IMG/VR virus record: IMGVR_UViG_3300023440_000001
Coordinates: 62,001-126,000 of that record
DNA from: a virus
Direction: 5' to 3' (one strand)
DNA length: 64,000 nucleotides
The position numbers and the translations under genes were made by a program. The notes under the pieces were generated by a model. That model searched no databases. It saw only the letters and a program-made list of their open reading frames with translations, and was not told where the DNA came from. Numbering within the stretch: position 1 is the stretch's first letter; each line of letters starts with the position of its first letter. This document shows, piece by piece, positions 6,542 to 15,067 of the stretch.

Positions 6542-6607
6542 ATGGGAATAGGTGAGATGGTTGCCATGACTGCTATGTGTGCGCTGGTGATGATTATCAT
6601 CATGTAG
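6542..6607 (+). CDS. 21-residue hydrophobic peptide, copy B
   Basis: ATG start with GGAGG 4 bases upstream, TAG at 6605. Paralogue of the 4412 peptide: same length, shared MG, E5, MTA, CA, VMIIIM. Flanked by a GC hairpin upstream and a strong terminator downstream, the same kind of setting as copy A. Probably a tiny membrane-interacting peptide or a leader-type regulatory peptide. Confidence 0.55.
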   Translation: MGIGEMVAMTAMCALVMIIIM

Positions 6608-6629
6608 CACTGTAGTAGTCTATGACCGT

Positions 6630-6670
6630 GAGACTTGAGCATTGGTGATATGCTCGAGTCTCTCTTTATC
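6630..6670 (+). terminator. Rho-independent terminator
   Basis: 13-bp stem GAGACTTGAGCAT (6630-6642) / ATGCTCGAGTCTC (6650-6662) with one T.G wobble and a 7-base loop, followed by TCTTTATC. One of the clearest terminators in the window; it ends the transcript of the second 21-aa peptide. Confidence 0.7.
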
Positions 6671-6696
6671 AGATGCAATAAAAGGGGTAATGTGCT

Positions 6697-7212
6697 ATGT
6701 CTATTGGTAAGAAGAGTGAGTATATCTATCTCACTAATCATCAGTACTGGTTGGTGGAACAACGGTCATTTGTATTTCCTGATTGGATTCAGAGTATTCA
6801 GATTGGTGATCCTACGCCGAACCAGCTGAAGTATTCAATCGCCCGGGATACGGTTTATAACTTCCGTATTCTATCGTATGATAACTTTGTGTATCTATGT
6901 CGGTATGTACGATCCGATGAGGTCAAGCCAATTGAGATGTCGGACTGGTGGAAGAATACGCTTGCCAAGATGAATAAGTATGGGTATCAGACTCCGTTGG
7001 ATCCGCCCGATGTGATTGTAAAGCTGGTTCTGTCTATTATTGGTGCCGGCCACTTTAAAACGCAGCCGGTGTTCTATAAGATTGAGAATGGTATTATCCC
7101 ACCAGATCCACGGGTGCTGTTGAATATTAAGAAGACAGCTGAAGAAGAAGACGCCGCCCCGGCGGAAGATTATCTGGTTACTGCTTATAAAGACATCTTT
7201 GGAGGTATTTGA
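6697..7212 (+). CDS. Hypothetical protein, 171 aa
   Basis: SD AAGGGG about 10 bases upstream. Aromatic-rich alpha/beta protein (YIYLTNHQYWLVEQRSFVFP), with an acidic EEED stretch near the C-terminus. No recognised family. First gene after the terminator at 6630-6670 and adjacent (0 gap) to the next gene. Confidence 0.6.
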   Translation: MSIGKKSEYIYLTNHQYWLVEQRSFVFPDWIQSIQIGDPTPNQLKYSIARDTVYNFRILSYDNFVYLCRYVRSDEVKPIEMSDWWKNTLAKMNKYGYQTPLDPPDVIVKLVLSIIGAGHFKTQPVFYKIENGIIPPDPRVLLNIKKTAEEEDAAPAEDYLVTAYKDIFGGI

Positions 7213-7443
7213 ATGCAGACGTTTCAGTGTAAGAATCCGGCCTGTATATATAACACATTTACGTTCTCGTTGAACGTTCTTCACGGTGATCTAAATGAAG
7301 TAACCTGCCCAAACTGTGGATCACTTGCCATATTACTTGGCTCAGGTGAATTAACTCCCATGAAAGGAGATGACTATGCAGCTGATATTAACCGGTCTGT
7401 TGACGGGCCTGTTAACGTTCCTGGCATTCGTAATGCTGATTGA
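7213..7443 (+). CDS. Small zinc-ribbon protein, 76 aa
   Basis: Cysteine pairs CKNPAC (residues 6-11) and CPNCG (residues 36-40) make a likely zinc ribbon with a beta hairpin between them. The last ~23 residues are read across the start of the next gene in another frame and look like an accidental extension. Unknown role. Confidence 0.55.
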   Translation: MQTFQCKNPACIYNTFTFSLNVLHGDLNEVTCPNCGSLAILLGSGELTPMKGDDYAADINRSVDGPVNVPGIRNAD

Positions 7444-7690
7444 GAAGATGCCGCCCATTATGAGAGAGTTTCTCTATGGTCACTACCTGCTAACGGATGT
7501 TGGGTTTACCGTGTTGAGTTTCTTGCTGTTACCGGTAGTCGGTACCAGCACGCTTATCGCAACAGCGTTCTTCTGTATACTGTTCTCGTTGTATTTAGCT
7601 GTTATGCGATCTGTAAGACCCTGGAGAAAGGTCACTCTGGGCGGTAAGAGATTCATTTATATACAGAAAGGAGCTCCACATGCTTCGTAG
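7376..7690 (+). CDS. Membrane protein, 104 aa
   Basis: ATG 7376 behind AAGGAGA. Begins with a tandem repeat (LTGLLTGLLTFLAFVML) and has two or three transmembrane segments (residues ~3-22, ~42-58, ~58-75), then a basic cytosolic tail. Part of a cluster of three overlapping membrane-protein genes. Candidate roles are superinfection exclusion or membrane remodelling; no evidence decides. Confidence 0.6.
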   Translation: MQLILTGLLTGLLTFLAFVMLIEKMPPIMREFLYGHYLLTDVGFTVLSFLLLPVVGTSTLIATAFFCILFSLYLAVMRSVRPWRKVTLGGKRFIYIQKGAPHAS

Positions 7691-7943
7691 TCGTATTGCA
7701 TTTAGGACACTTTATCTGATTAGTATCATCCTTGTTAATGTAGTGATATGGTTTCTGGCACTATCTGCTATAGTCAACAGGTACGTCCCGGGTTTCATGA
7801 TCACACCAGTTCTACGGTTCGAGAACCGGTTATCTGATAAGATGGTCGATCTGGCATACAAATCACTTAATGCTCTACGTGTTATAAACGCAGAGATGGA
7901 GCGTCAGATAATCATTAAAGAATCACAGATTGGAGGTGTTTGA
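7680..7943 (+). CDS. Single-pass membrane protein, 87 aa
   Basis: SD AAAGGAG, overlaps the previous gene by 11 bases. A basic N-terminus then one strong transmembrane helix (residues ~12-32, LISIILVNVVIWFLALSAIV), then a soluble helical tail. No family recognised. Confidence 0.6.
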   Translation: MLRSRIAFRTLYLISIILVNVVIWFLALSAIVNRYVPGFMITPVLRFENRLSDKMVDLAYKSLNALRVINAEMERQIIIKESQIGGV

Positions 7944-7944
7944 T

Positions 7945-8133
7945 ATGGTTATTCTTATTTGGGCTTTGATGGGGTTCTTAACTGCTCTGGTAGCAGATCA
8001 AAAGAAGCGCAATGTGCCCTTATGGGCTGCCATGGGTTTCCTGTTTGGTATCTTCGCATTGTTGGTTGTGTTGGCTCTACCATCAGCTGAAGATAAACAG
8101 GTGCCGCCATCTTCTAATACGTTAGTCCAGTAG
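7945..8133 (+). CDS. Membrane protein, two TM segments, 62 aa
   Basis: ATG 7945, with GGAGG upstream. Two hydrophobic helices (residues 1-16 and ~26-46) separated by a basic turn DQKKRN, a helical-hairpin layout. Length and topology would fit a small holin-like or exclusion protein, but neighbours are not lysis genes. Its TAG stop is inside promoter-like copy 2. Confidence 0.6.
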   Translation: MVILIWALMGFLTALVADQKKRNVPLWAAMGFLFGIFALLVVLALPSAEDKQVPPSSNTLVQ

Positions 8134-8175
8134 TGTAGACTGTCAGTCTACACTATCTGGATCCATTCACTCCCC
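8131..8175 (+). promoter_or_regulatory. Bipartite GTCTAC-N13-ATTCAC element, copy 2
   Basis: The longest palindrome of the set: TAGTGTAGACTG-T-CAGTCTACACTA (8131-8155), 12 bp each side. GTCTAC ends at 8151, and ATTCACTCCCC starts at 8165, 13 bases later. It separates the membrane-protein cluster from the block that starts at 8225. Confidence 0.7.
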
Positions 8176-8224
8176 AATAACTGTCTAAAGTTGCTAATAT
8201 CCAAAACACAGGAGGTAACTGGGC

Positions 8225-8497
8225 ATGATTCAAAGTTGGCCATGTCCCTTACTGAACGGCCAATGGATACCGGCCGGTCAATGTGAAGCGTTAACATGCT
8301 CTTTTAAGTGTGAGGTTCGTGATTTAATGAAACCGTTATACGGCAAAGAAGATGTGGATGTCGATATGGCAGATCTTCAGGATGCCTTGATCCATACGAA
8401 GTGTCGAATTGAGTTTGAGTCTAATCTTGCCAGGGGTAATGTCCCGGTTGTTTATACTGAAATAGATCCTGCAAAAAAGACAGACTACAACTATTGA
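8225..8497 (+). CDS. Hypothetical cysteine-containing protein, 90 aa
   Basis: Starts behind the last copy of the CCAAAACACAGGAGGTA leader (8201-8217). Four cysteines cluster in residues 7-29 (CPLL...CEALTCSFKC), possibly a small metal site, followed by an acidic half. First gene after promoter-like copy 2. Function unknown. Confidence 0.6.
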   Translation: MIQSWPCPLLNGQWIPAGQCEALTCSFKCEVRDLMKPLYGKEDVDVDMADLQDALIHTKCRIEFESNLARGNVPVVYTEIDPAKKTDYNY

Positions 8498-8529
8498 TGT
8501 GAAAATCATAATAGAAGGAGTTCAGACAA

Positions 8530-9117
8530 ATGATGAAAACGAGTAATGAGCTTTATCAATGGGAGGTGACTTGCTCTGATTGCGGCAAGTCCCAGACCAG
8601 AACGGTACAGCGTCAGTTGATTCGCTTGAAAGATGATCGATTTACAGTCATGCGAAGTCTGATACAGGAGAAATGTGCGCATTGTGGTCGCCAGATTGAC
8701 TTCGAAAAGAGAATGAATCACATCTACGAAGGTTTCGATATGGAGCTGACCGATGATATAGCAGCTATCAGTGCTGTGTTAATCAGTCAGCTAGAAGAAA
8801 GTGGTTTGGTGGTTCAGGTTGAACCCGTTCAGGCTATGAATATCTTGATACCGACTATAATTGAATGGTTGATTGATGCTACGATGGTAAGTACGAATGC
8901 GATCATTGACGCTGTTCATAGAGCTTCAAATCTGAAGCAGGCTGGTCTGAGCATCTTCATTCCGTCTTTTCAAATGGTATTTAATGTGGATCAGCTGAAT
9001 GAAAAGCAGATGAAACTGCTTATCGATGCATTGGTCGAAGCCCTTGATGTGTATTTCGGTAAACCACTGGCTGATGTTTATGCCGTTAACCGAGAATATC
9101 GGAGTGATGAAGCATGA
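8530..9117 (+). CDS. Zinc-ribbon protein, 195 aa
   Basis: SD AAGGAG about 8 bases upstream. Residues 15-18 CSDC and ~49-52 CAHC give a CxxC/CxxC zinc ribbon. The remaining ~140 residues are helical and amphipathic with an MNILIPTIIEWLIDA stretch. No enzyme motif. It shares a 4-base overlap with the next cysteine-rich gene, so the two may act together. Confidence 0.6.
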   Translation: MMKTSNELYQWEVTCSDCGKSQTRTVQRQLIRLKDDRFTVMRSLIQEKCAHCGRQIDFEKRMNHIYEGFDMELTDDIAAISAVLISQLEESGLVVQVEPVQAMNILIPTIIEWLIDATMVSTNAIIDAVHRASNLKQAGLSIFIPSFQMVFNVDQLNEKQMKLLIDALVEALDVYFGKPLADVYAVNREYRSDEA

Positions 9118-9503
9118 TTTCCCTTCCAGGTTATGATGCATGGAAAACCACCCCACCGGACAATCCGGATCCGGTGCCGGCAACGGAATGTTGCTTTCCG
9201 ACCATGTGTTACAACTGTGTGGTGCGTGGTGGTGACTATCGACCAAGTTGGTTCCAGGATGTTGACAGGGAAGATATCCAGGAGCTTGAAGAACTGGGCT
9301 TTGAAGACGCTATTGAATTGTGTGTCGGTTGCAGCGAATGTTCCTGCGATGATTACGAAGAGATTGGTACTGACGAGTATTCAGTTAGTCATTATCATTA
9401 CCATTTAACCAGTTATCGATGTCTGCGTTGCGGAAGGGAATGGACCGAAAGTGATGAACCTGACTGGGACTCCCTTCCGGGTGGAGCAGACTGGATTGAT
9501 TGA
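9114..9503 (+). CDS. Cysteine-rich acidic protein, 129 aa
   Basis: About eleven cysteines, including CCFPTMCYNC, CVGCSECSC and CLRCG, interspersed with very acidic segments (DREDIQELEELGFED). Likely binds two or more zinc ions. Ends acidic. Unknown family; might act on host transcription or nucleic acid. Confidence 0.6.
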   Translation: MISLPGYDAWKTTPPDNPDPVPATECCFPTMCYNCVVRGGDYRPSWFQDVDREDIQELEELGFEDAIELCVGCSECSCDDYEEIGTDEYSVSHYHYHLTSYRCLRCGREWTESDEPDWDSLPGGADWID

Positions 9504-9534
9504 TTGCTTTACTTGATGAAAGGAGACTATGTAG

Positions 9535-10803
9535 ATGGGTAAAGTAGAGAGTATTGCCAGCGAAGCTATTGAAACATATAGACAATTCAGACCAGATGAT
9601 GAGCGTTTTCTGACTGTATTACGTGGTACTAATTCGGATCCAGTTCAGAGCTTCAAAGACGAATGGTTGTATTATCGGAATCGGAAACGGAAACCAACCC
9701 GAAGACCCTTTGTGGTTGATATTCAACAATTACACTCCAAGCATATCATGTCAATGGCTGGCGGTATGTTACGTGTAAAACGCTCCAAACGATACAACTT
9801 CGTTGAGAAGACAGGTCTGTTTAAGGTTGAGTTGAGCAACAATGAATTGATTATTGTCTCCCAGTACAACTTTGGTGGCGGAAGAAGCATGGTGTTTGAA
9901 ACACTGATGGTTGCTCCGGAAGAAGTGCTGAGTGAATACTTCTATTGGGTTGAATTGAAGCGTCGTCGTCAGGTTCGATTGAAGAATGGTATCTTTAAAG
10001 TGACTGCTAATCCCTGGGGAGACCTTTTGTATGAGCGCCTAAAGGATCTGGCAACAGTTCCGACTGTTCATCCAGTTGTTGATGAACTCGATAAGGATAT
10101 CGACGCGTTCTTTGGTAACATCAAGAGTTTTACTCGCTATGGTCAGCCAGGTGTACGAAAGATAATGCTTGTTGGTCCGCCCGGAACCGGTAAGACAAGC
10201 ATGTGTATCCGGCTGGCACATAAGTGGTCAGACGATATGCCCGTTGTCTTTGCTACCGATATTGCTGCCGCTGCAAAACATATATACAAGGCGGCCCGGG
10301 AAAGTAAACGCAACATTCTGATCATGGAAGATGCGGACAGCTTTCTGTCAGCTGAAAACGTTAACTCGGCAGTGCTCAACTTTCTGGATGGTGTTGACCA
10401 ACCAGTAAATACGGCAGGTACTTATATTATTATGACCACCAATTATCCCCAAAAGATCGAGCCCCGTATTATTAAGCGACCAGGTCGTATCGATAAACCC
10501 TTTCAAGTTGGTGAGTTAACCGGTCAGTATGCGGTTAAATGTGCACGAATCTATCTGCCAGAAGATGTTGGCATAACTGATGCTGAGTTGGCCAGTATCT
10601 TTAATGGCCATACGGGTGCTGAAATCCGGGAGATCATTCGTTCTAGTATTAGTTATGCGGTAAGCAATAATAAAGAACTGGGACCGGATGTACTCCGACA
10701 TACTCGTAAGATTCTCAAAGAAGATCTAAAAGACATCTACGAGTATGCGCAGGGAGATCTCTTTTCCAGTAAACGTCTGGGATTTCACGCTGATGATGAT
10801 TGA
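9535..10803 (+). CDS. AAA+ ATPase, BCS1/FtsH-like core, 422 aa
   Basis: Residues 1-185 are a phage-specific N-terminal domain. From ~205 a classic AAA module follows: Walker A GPPGTGKTS (~214), Walker B NILIMEDADSFL, sensor-1 YIIMTTNY, and an arginine-rich KRPGRIDKPFQV segment as in BCS1/katanin-type AAA proteins. Such enzymes form hexamers that unfold or remodel protein partners using ATP. The substrate is probably bound by the N-terminal domain. SD AAAGGAG. It follows two zinc proteins and precedes nucleotide-metabolism genes; no further hint of target. Confidence 0.8.
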   Translation: MGKVESIASEAIETYRQFRPDDERFLTVLRGTNSDPVQSFKDEWLYYRNRKRKPTRRPFVVDIQQLHSKHIMSMAGGMLRVKRSKRYNFVEKTGLFKVELSNNELIIVSQYNFGGGRSMVFETLMVAPEEVLSEYFYWVELKRRRQVRLKNGIFKVTANPWGDLLYERLKDLATVPTVHPVVDELDKDIDAFFGNIKSFTRYGQPGVRKIMLVGPPGTGKTSMCIRLAHKWSDDMPVVFATDIAAAAKHIYKAARESKRNILIMEDADSFLSAENVNSAVLNFLDGVDQPVNTAGTYIIMTTNYPQKIEPRIIKRPGRIDKPFQVGELTGQYAVKCARIYLPEDVGITDAELASIFNGHTGAEIREIIRSSISYAVSNNKELGPDVLRHTRKILKEDLKDIYEYAQGDLFSSKRLGFHADDD

Positions 10804-10817
10804 TAACGGGGTGTATC

Positions 10818-11153
10818 ATGAAAGTTATAGACTTATCGCAGGCCAGCCCCCGAATGAAGAGACTCTTTGATAGTCTCTTCTCCAGAAGAGACTTTGTAGA
10901 TCGGGATGGAAAGATCTATCCTATCCGGCTGAAAACGTCCCGTGGGAAACCACTCCGCCATTATAAGATTAAAGGTTACACAGTTATTGAGCAGAATCCT
11001 AACACTCATACAGAGTTTGCACAGATGGCGAAAGAAGGATGGCGGATTATGTGGGTTATACCACCTTTATTATCCAGTGAAGACTGGATCTGTGTTATTG
11101 AACGAACCAAACTTAAGGAGGGCATAGATGTCAGAACCCATTCAGACATATGA
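10818..11153 (+). CDS. Hypothetical protein, 111 aa
   Basis: ATG 10818 preferred (GGGGTG upstream) over an in-frame ATG 18 bases earlier that overlaps the ATPase stop. Basic alpha/beta protein. The segment KEGWRIMWVIPPLLSSEDWI looks like an exposed strand. Overlaps the next gene by 26 bases. Function unknown. Confidence 0.55.
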   Translation: MKVIDLSQASPRMKRLFDSLFSRRDFVDRDGKIYPIRLKTSRGKPLRHYKIKGYTVIEQNPNTHTEFAQMAKEGWRIMWVIPPLLSSEDWICVIERTKLKEGIDVRTHSDI

Positions 11154-11412
11154 AGATCCTTTGAATGGCGCCATTAATGAGATTATTAGTGCCATGAGTG
11201 CTCTGCATATGTATCCTAGCCCCAATAAAGGCTTTGACTTCTCCAGTTATCAACAATCCATCTTTCTGTCAGAGATTGATAGCTGGGCAGCACATTCTCT
11301 TGAGCATATGCATATGGCCATTCAGCTGATCAATCAGTATATAATGGAGCAGTATCGTATTCGGCTGAAGGAAAAGATTGATAGAGCCTTAGATATGGAG
11401 GAAGTAGAATGA
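11128..11412 (+). CDS. Hypothetical helical protein, 94 aa
   Basis: SD AAGGAGGG. Helical, His/Met-rich middle (SLEHMHMAIQLINQY) and acidic-basic C-terminal helix. The stop overlaps the start of the dNMP kinase gene by 4 bases, indicating translational coupling. No family. Confidence 0.6.
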   Translation: MSEPIQTYEDPLNGAINEIISAMSALHMYPSPNKGFDFSSYQQSIFLSEIDSWAAHSLEHMHMAIQLINQYIMEQYRIRLKEKIDRALDMEEVE

Positions 11413-12203
11413 TAGTAATTGGTATTAGTGGTAAAGCAGAGTCCGGAAAGGACACCTTTATGAAGCTGGTTATCGAGAAGTATGAAGAGATAACCGGCAA
11501 TAAGCTGGTATATGAACAAGTTCGTTTTGCTGACAAACTTAAAGAAGCAGCTGCTCTTATATTCGGATTGACATGGAATGAGATGGAGACACCGGAGGGG
11601 AAACGACAGAAGCTTTACCATTTCCCTGTGAGTCCCAATCCCCGTCCCGGTAGCTATCGAGATATATGGGGGTGGATTCGTTACTTCTGGAAACGATTGC
11701 ATGGTGTAAAAGACATTGAACGATATCTTACTCCCAGAGAGATATTGCAGCGCCTGGGAACAGATGTGGCTCGCAATATCTATCCCAACATCTGGGTCTG
11801 GAATGTTATGAAAACACTGGATCATCTGGCGAAGTTTGGTGTCAAAGACGCTCATCAGGTGGAAGGTAAAACGAACCGTCGATATGTAGATGTGGTCTTT
11901 GTTACGGATGTACGCTTTCCAAATGAACTAAAGGCTCTGAAAGAGTCCGGTGCTACAATGGTTCGTCTGGAACGACCCGGCCACGTAATTCCACAACATA
12001 ATCATCCATCGGAAACCGCTCTGGATAAGTACCTGGATCAGTTCAACTATGTATTTGCCTGCCGTGATATAGAAGAGCTGTCTGATGCGGCTCATCGTTT
12101 TGCTCTGCAATTGGCCTCGGAACTGGATATAATTGTTGGTCTTGATATGCTCGGCTTTGATCTTGACAGTATTGTGACAGATAGAAGTCTATCTTCATTT
12201 TAA
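11409..12203 (+). CDS. Deoxynucleoside monophosphate kinase (T4 gp1-like)
   Basis: 264 residues. Phosphorylates dNMPs to dNDPs with ATP, recycling nucleotides for phage DNA synthesis. Seen: P-loop GKAESGKDTF (residues 8-17), the LQRLGTDVAR and PNIWVWNV segments, FVTDVRFPNE, and the late HNHPSETALD motif. All are typical of the phage dNMP kinase/deoxynucleoside monophosphate kinase family, in which DVRFPNE packs near the substrate. Length is close to T4 gp1 (about 240). Coupled by ATGA overlap to the upstream gene; RNA and nucleotide enzymes lie downstream. Base specificity cannot be read from sequence. Confidence 0.85.
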   Translation: MIVIGISGKAESGKDTFMKLVIEKYEEITGNKLVYEQVRFADKLKEAAALIFGLTWNEMETPEGKRQKLYHFPVSPNPRPGSYRDIWGWIRYFWKRLHGVKDIERYLTPREILQRLGTDVARNIYPNIWVWNVMKTLDHLAKFGVKDAHQVEGKTNRRYVDVVFVTDVRFPNELKALKESGATMVRLERPGHVIPQHNHPSETALDKYLDQFNYVFACRDIEELSDAAHRFALQLASELDIIVGLDMLGFDLDSIVTDRSLSSF

Positions 12204-12222
12204 GATAACAGGAGTGTGGAAA

Positions 12223-13929
12223 ATGAGAACCCTAACTGATGAAGATAAACAGCAAATGTGGGACCAGTTTGAAAGGTCTCTGAAGACAACGACCCGGTTA
12301 GGTATTAACTCAGATATTCCGCGAGTCTTTAGTCTATTCTCCAATCATCGACCAGAACTGGTGGATACAAGGCTGCTGCCATTTGAAGTCAACAATTGTG
12401 TTATCACAAGTAATATCAACTGGGATGCATCACATAAGGTCTTTTGGCTGCCACTATTTACACTTAAGGATGCTTGTTTGTCCGGATTCATTTATGAGTT
12501 TGAATACCCGCTGAGTGTTGTCTTCCTGTTCGAGTCTGGTCCCGATGGAGAGTGGAAGTTTATTGACAACTATGACTTTGATGGCGTACTGAGTAATAAA
12601 GAGATCGCCAGTGATATTGCGTCAATTGTACAGTATAGGTGTGAGTCAAATACAGGTTCAGTGCAGTTGCATAAGGCTTTTGATAATATGGTCTCCAGAT
12701 ATCTGAAGGTGTATATAGAGCCATATGTGGTTGAAGCTATAAGAAACAAGATGGGCCGCAGCATAGCTAGATCATGTCGAAAGTTAATAATGAAGACCCT
12801 GATGAACTATCGCAATTACTGGGGATATCGTGAGCTATTTCATCAACATGAAGCTCGATGGAAGGCAAATCCCAGACTATACCGAGAGCTCTATAGTTGT
12901 TTGATTGGTATTGCTCCAACCGCCTTTGAACAGATTGCACAAAGTGGTCCTTCTTTCTATGCCTTCTATTTAGCTTACGATGTTATATGCGGATACGTTA
13001 AGAAGAGCCCATCGCCGCGATGGTGGAGAGTTCTCTCCAGACGTATAAAGTCTACTGACTATAAGTATCTACTTTCTAATCGTGCTTCATTGGGAAGTAT
13101 TTATGTGTGTGAGGGGAATGGATATTATGAACTGATATCCGATAAGAAGCTGAAAGACATCCTGAATGTTAGTGCTTCTGATCGTTATCGAATGACGTTT
13201 GTTCTTTATCGTACCTTACATGACTATTCTCTATTGAAAAGAGTAACCCTGAAGGAAGAATCACTGGCGAGAGTGTCTCGATATGCTCGCTCACTATTTC
13301 GTATTCGCGCTCGTTACTATAGAGTCTGGGAATATGTTGATCATTACTTGAGAGACACTCAGTCTATTGTTCAGTCTTTAATTGATAGCAAGGGAAGTGT
13401 TACTGCTGACAAAGATGTTCATGTTCTGATTAAGGAGGTATTGCAGTTATTTGGTGAGTTGATAGCTTCATCGTCCTTACTGACTCGTCTACGTCTGGCA
13501 GCACGAATACATCATATTCATCGTGAGATACAGCTGAAAACTAACCCAGTACCGGAACGTCCTATGTTCCCATTGATTCCAGCCCTGGAGTCTCTACGGG
13601 AGTACTGGTTACCCACTACAACTCATCTGGTTGAACGTGGCATGGATTATAATCACTGTCTGGCAACGTTTATAGATACAGCCGATAAACCCTACTGGTA
13701 TTTTGATTATAAGACCGCAGTCGCTCAGGTGGAATATGATGAGAAAACCGAGAAGCTGGTTCTTGTTCAATGCCATGGCCCCGGTAATAGAGAGACCCAC
13801 GAATCAAGAAAGCTGTCTCAAATGATTCGTAGTCTGATTCGTCGAGCAGGTAAAGTAACTGACCAGATTATCGAAGCAAGCGAGTGTCTCAATGATAGTA
13901 ATGATATTCAATTAAAGAAGGTTGGATAA
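12223..13929 (+). CDS. Large PcfJ-like protein, 568 aa
   Basis: ATG 12223 is chosen over GTG 12214 because AGGAG is 9 bases upstream. The C-terminal ~90 residues carry LVERGMDYNHCLATFID, then a VAQVEYDEKTEKLVLVQC strand and HGPGNRETHES. This reproduces the 'G..+HCV..Y' then 'Q..G..N' layout of PcfJ-domain proteins of plasmids and phages, whose biochemical role is unknown. The first 450 residues are helical, rich in Arg/Tyr and without motifs. Soluble. Immediately upstream of RNA ligase, so a nucleic-acid role is possible. Confidence 0.6.
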   Translation: MRTLTDEDKQQMWDQFERSLKTTTRLGINSDIPRVFSLFSNHRPELVDTRLLPFEVNNCVITSNINWDASHKVFWLPLFTLKDACLSGFIYEFEYPLSVVFLFESGPDGEWKFIDNYDFDGVLSNKEIASDIASIVQYRCESNTGSVQLHKAFDNMVSRYLKVYIEPYVVEAIRNKMGRSIARSCRKLIMKTLMNYRNYWGYRELFHQHEARWKANPRLYRELYSCLIGIAPTAFEQIAQSGPSFYAFYLAYDVICGYVKKSPSPRWWRVLSRRIKSTDYKYLLSNRASLGSIYVCEGNGYYELISDKKLKDILNVSASDRYRMTFVLYRTLHDYSLLKRVTLKEESLARVSRYARSLFRIRARYYRVWEYVDHYLRDTQSIVQSLIDSKGSVTADKDVHVLIKEVLQLFGELIASSSLLTRLRLAARIHHIHREIQLKTNPVPERPMFPLIPALESLREYWLPTTTHLVERGMDYNHCLATFIDTADKPYWYFDYKTAVAQVEYDEKTEKLVLVQCHGPGNRETHESRKLSQMIRSLIRRAGKVTDQIIEASECLNDSNDIQLKKVG

Positions 13930-13948
13930 GTCCAACGGAGGGTAAGAG

Positions 13949-15067
13949 ATGTTAAAGGTTCAAGAGTTCTTGAGTGAAAACAGTCTGGATGACTTAAAGG
14001 AACGTTATGCGATCAAGATTAAACGTCATCCCTACTTCCAGAATCTGGTTCACTTTTCTTATGATATGCTGAATTCGCCCCTGGGTGAACCCATTGTTCA
14101 GGAATGTCGTGGTCTGATTCTTGATCAGGATGATAACTGGAAGGTAGTGGCATTTCCATATAGGAAGTTCTTCAATTATGGTGAACCACATGCCGCTCAG
14201 ATTGACTGGAACAGTGCCCAGGTATTTGAGAAACTGGATGGTACGCTGATCATACTGTATAAGTACGATGGTGTATGGCATGTGGCAACCACTGGCACAC
14301 CTGACGCAGGTACCAATGTAAACGGATTTGGCTTCAGCTTTAGTGATCTGTTCTGGAGAGTATGGGATGGGTATCGATACCCGCTTCCGGAAGGAATGGA
14401 TGATTATACGTTCATGTTTGAGTTGATGACACCCTATAATCAGGTTGTAGTTCGTCAAAATGGAAATCGTATTGTTCTACATGGAATGCGAAATAACCAT
14501 ACCCTGGAAGAAGAGAATCCCCGTCTGGCAGCGGCACTATTCAGATATGAATGTGTTCGCTCGTTCGACTTCCATTCCATAGATGAAGTTGTTGCCGCTG
14601 CGGAAGAACTGGACTTTCAGAAGCAGGAAGGCTTTGTGATAGTCGATGCCTATTATAATCGCTTGAAGGTGAAGAACCCCAAGTATGTCTTCTATCATCA
14701 CATCAAGTCCAGTTTCTCTATAAAGAAGGCTGTGGACATTATCCGTAAGGGTGAGTCAGCGGAGTTCATTTCCTACTTTCCGGAGCTGGCGGAAATGGTG
14801 CATCGAATTGAGCAACGCTATGATGAACTAGTTCATCGAGCTAACGGCCTTTATGAGCTCTATAAAGACATTGAATCCGACAAAGAGTTTGCCCGGTATG
14901 CTCTACAACATGATGTTGCTCACGTTCTGTTTGCACTTCGACATGGTAAGGCGCGCTCCCCTCAAGAGTTCTTAAAACACGTTCATATGGATGCTATTAT
15001 GCGCCTTCTTCAGGTCCAGGACCTCGAAAGTCAACTGCTTAATTTAAACACGGAGGATCTATCTTGA
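13949..15067 (+). CDS. rnlA: RNA ligase, T4 Rnl1-like
   Basis: 372 residues. ATP-dependent ligase joining 3'-OH and 5'-phosphate RNA ends, classically used by phages to repair host tRNAs cut by anticodon nucleases. Seen: the ECRGLILD strand before the active site, nucleotidyl-transfer motif I EKLDGT with the adenylated lysine at ~95, motif III-like YTFMFELMTP, motif IV QEGFVIVD and motif V RLKVKNPKY. The C-terminal ~120 residues are helical as in Rnl1. It overlaps the polynucleotide kinase gene by 4 bases (TTGA), forming the expected end-healing and sealing pair. Confidence 0.88.
   Translation: MLKVQEFLSENSLDDLKERYAIKIKRHPYFQNLVHFSYDMLNSPLGEPIVQECRGLILDQDDNWKVVAFPYRKFFNYGEPHAAQIDWNSAQVFEKLDGTLIILYKYDGVWHVATTGTPDAGTNVNGFGFSFSDLFWRVWDGYRYPLPEGMDDYTFMFELMTPYNQVVVRQNGNRIVLHGMRNNHTLEEENPRLAAALFRYECVRSFDFHSIDEVVAAAEELDFQKQEGFVIVDAYYNRLKVKNPKYVFYHHIKSSFSIKKAVDIIRKGESAEFISYFPELAEMVHRIEQRYDELVHRANGLYELYKDIESDKEFARYALQHDVAHVLFALRHGKARSPQEFLKHVHMDAIMRLLQVQDLESQLLNLNTEDLS

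Noticed and set aside
12223-13929. TROVE/Ro60-type protein as partner of the Y-RNA-like RNA
   Set aside because: The PcfJ-like protein has no VWA or TROVE pattern, and the two VWA proteins have HExxH N-terminal domains, so no Ro60 candidate is supported in this window.
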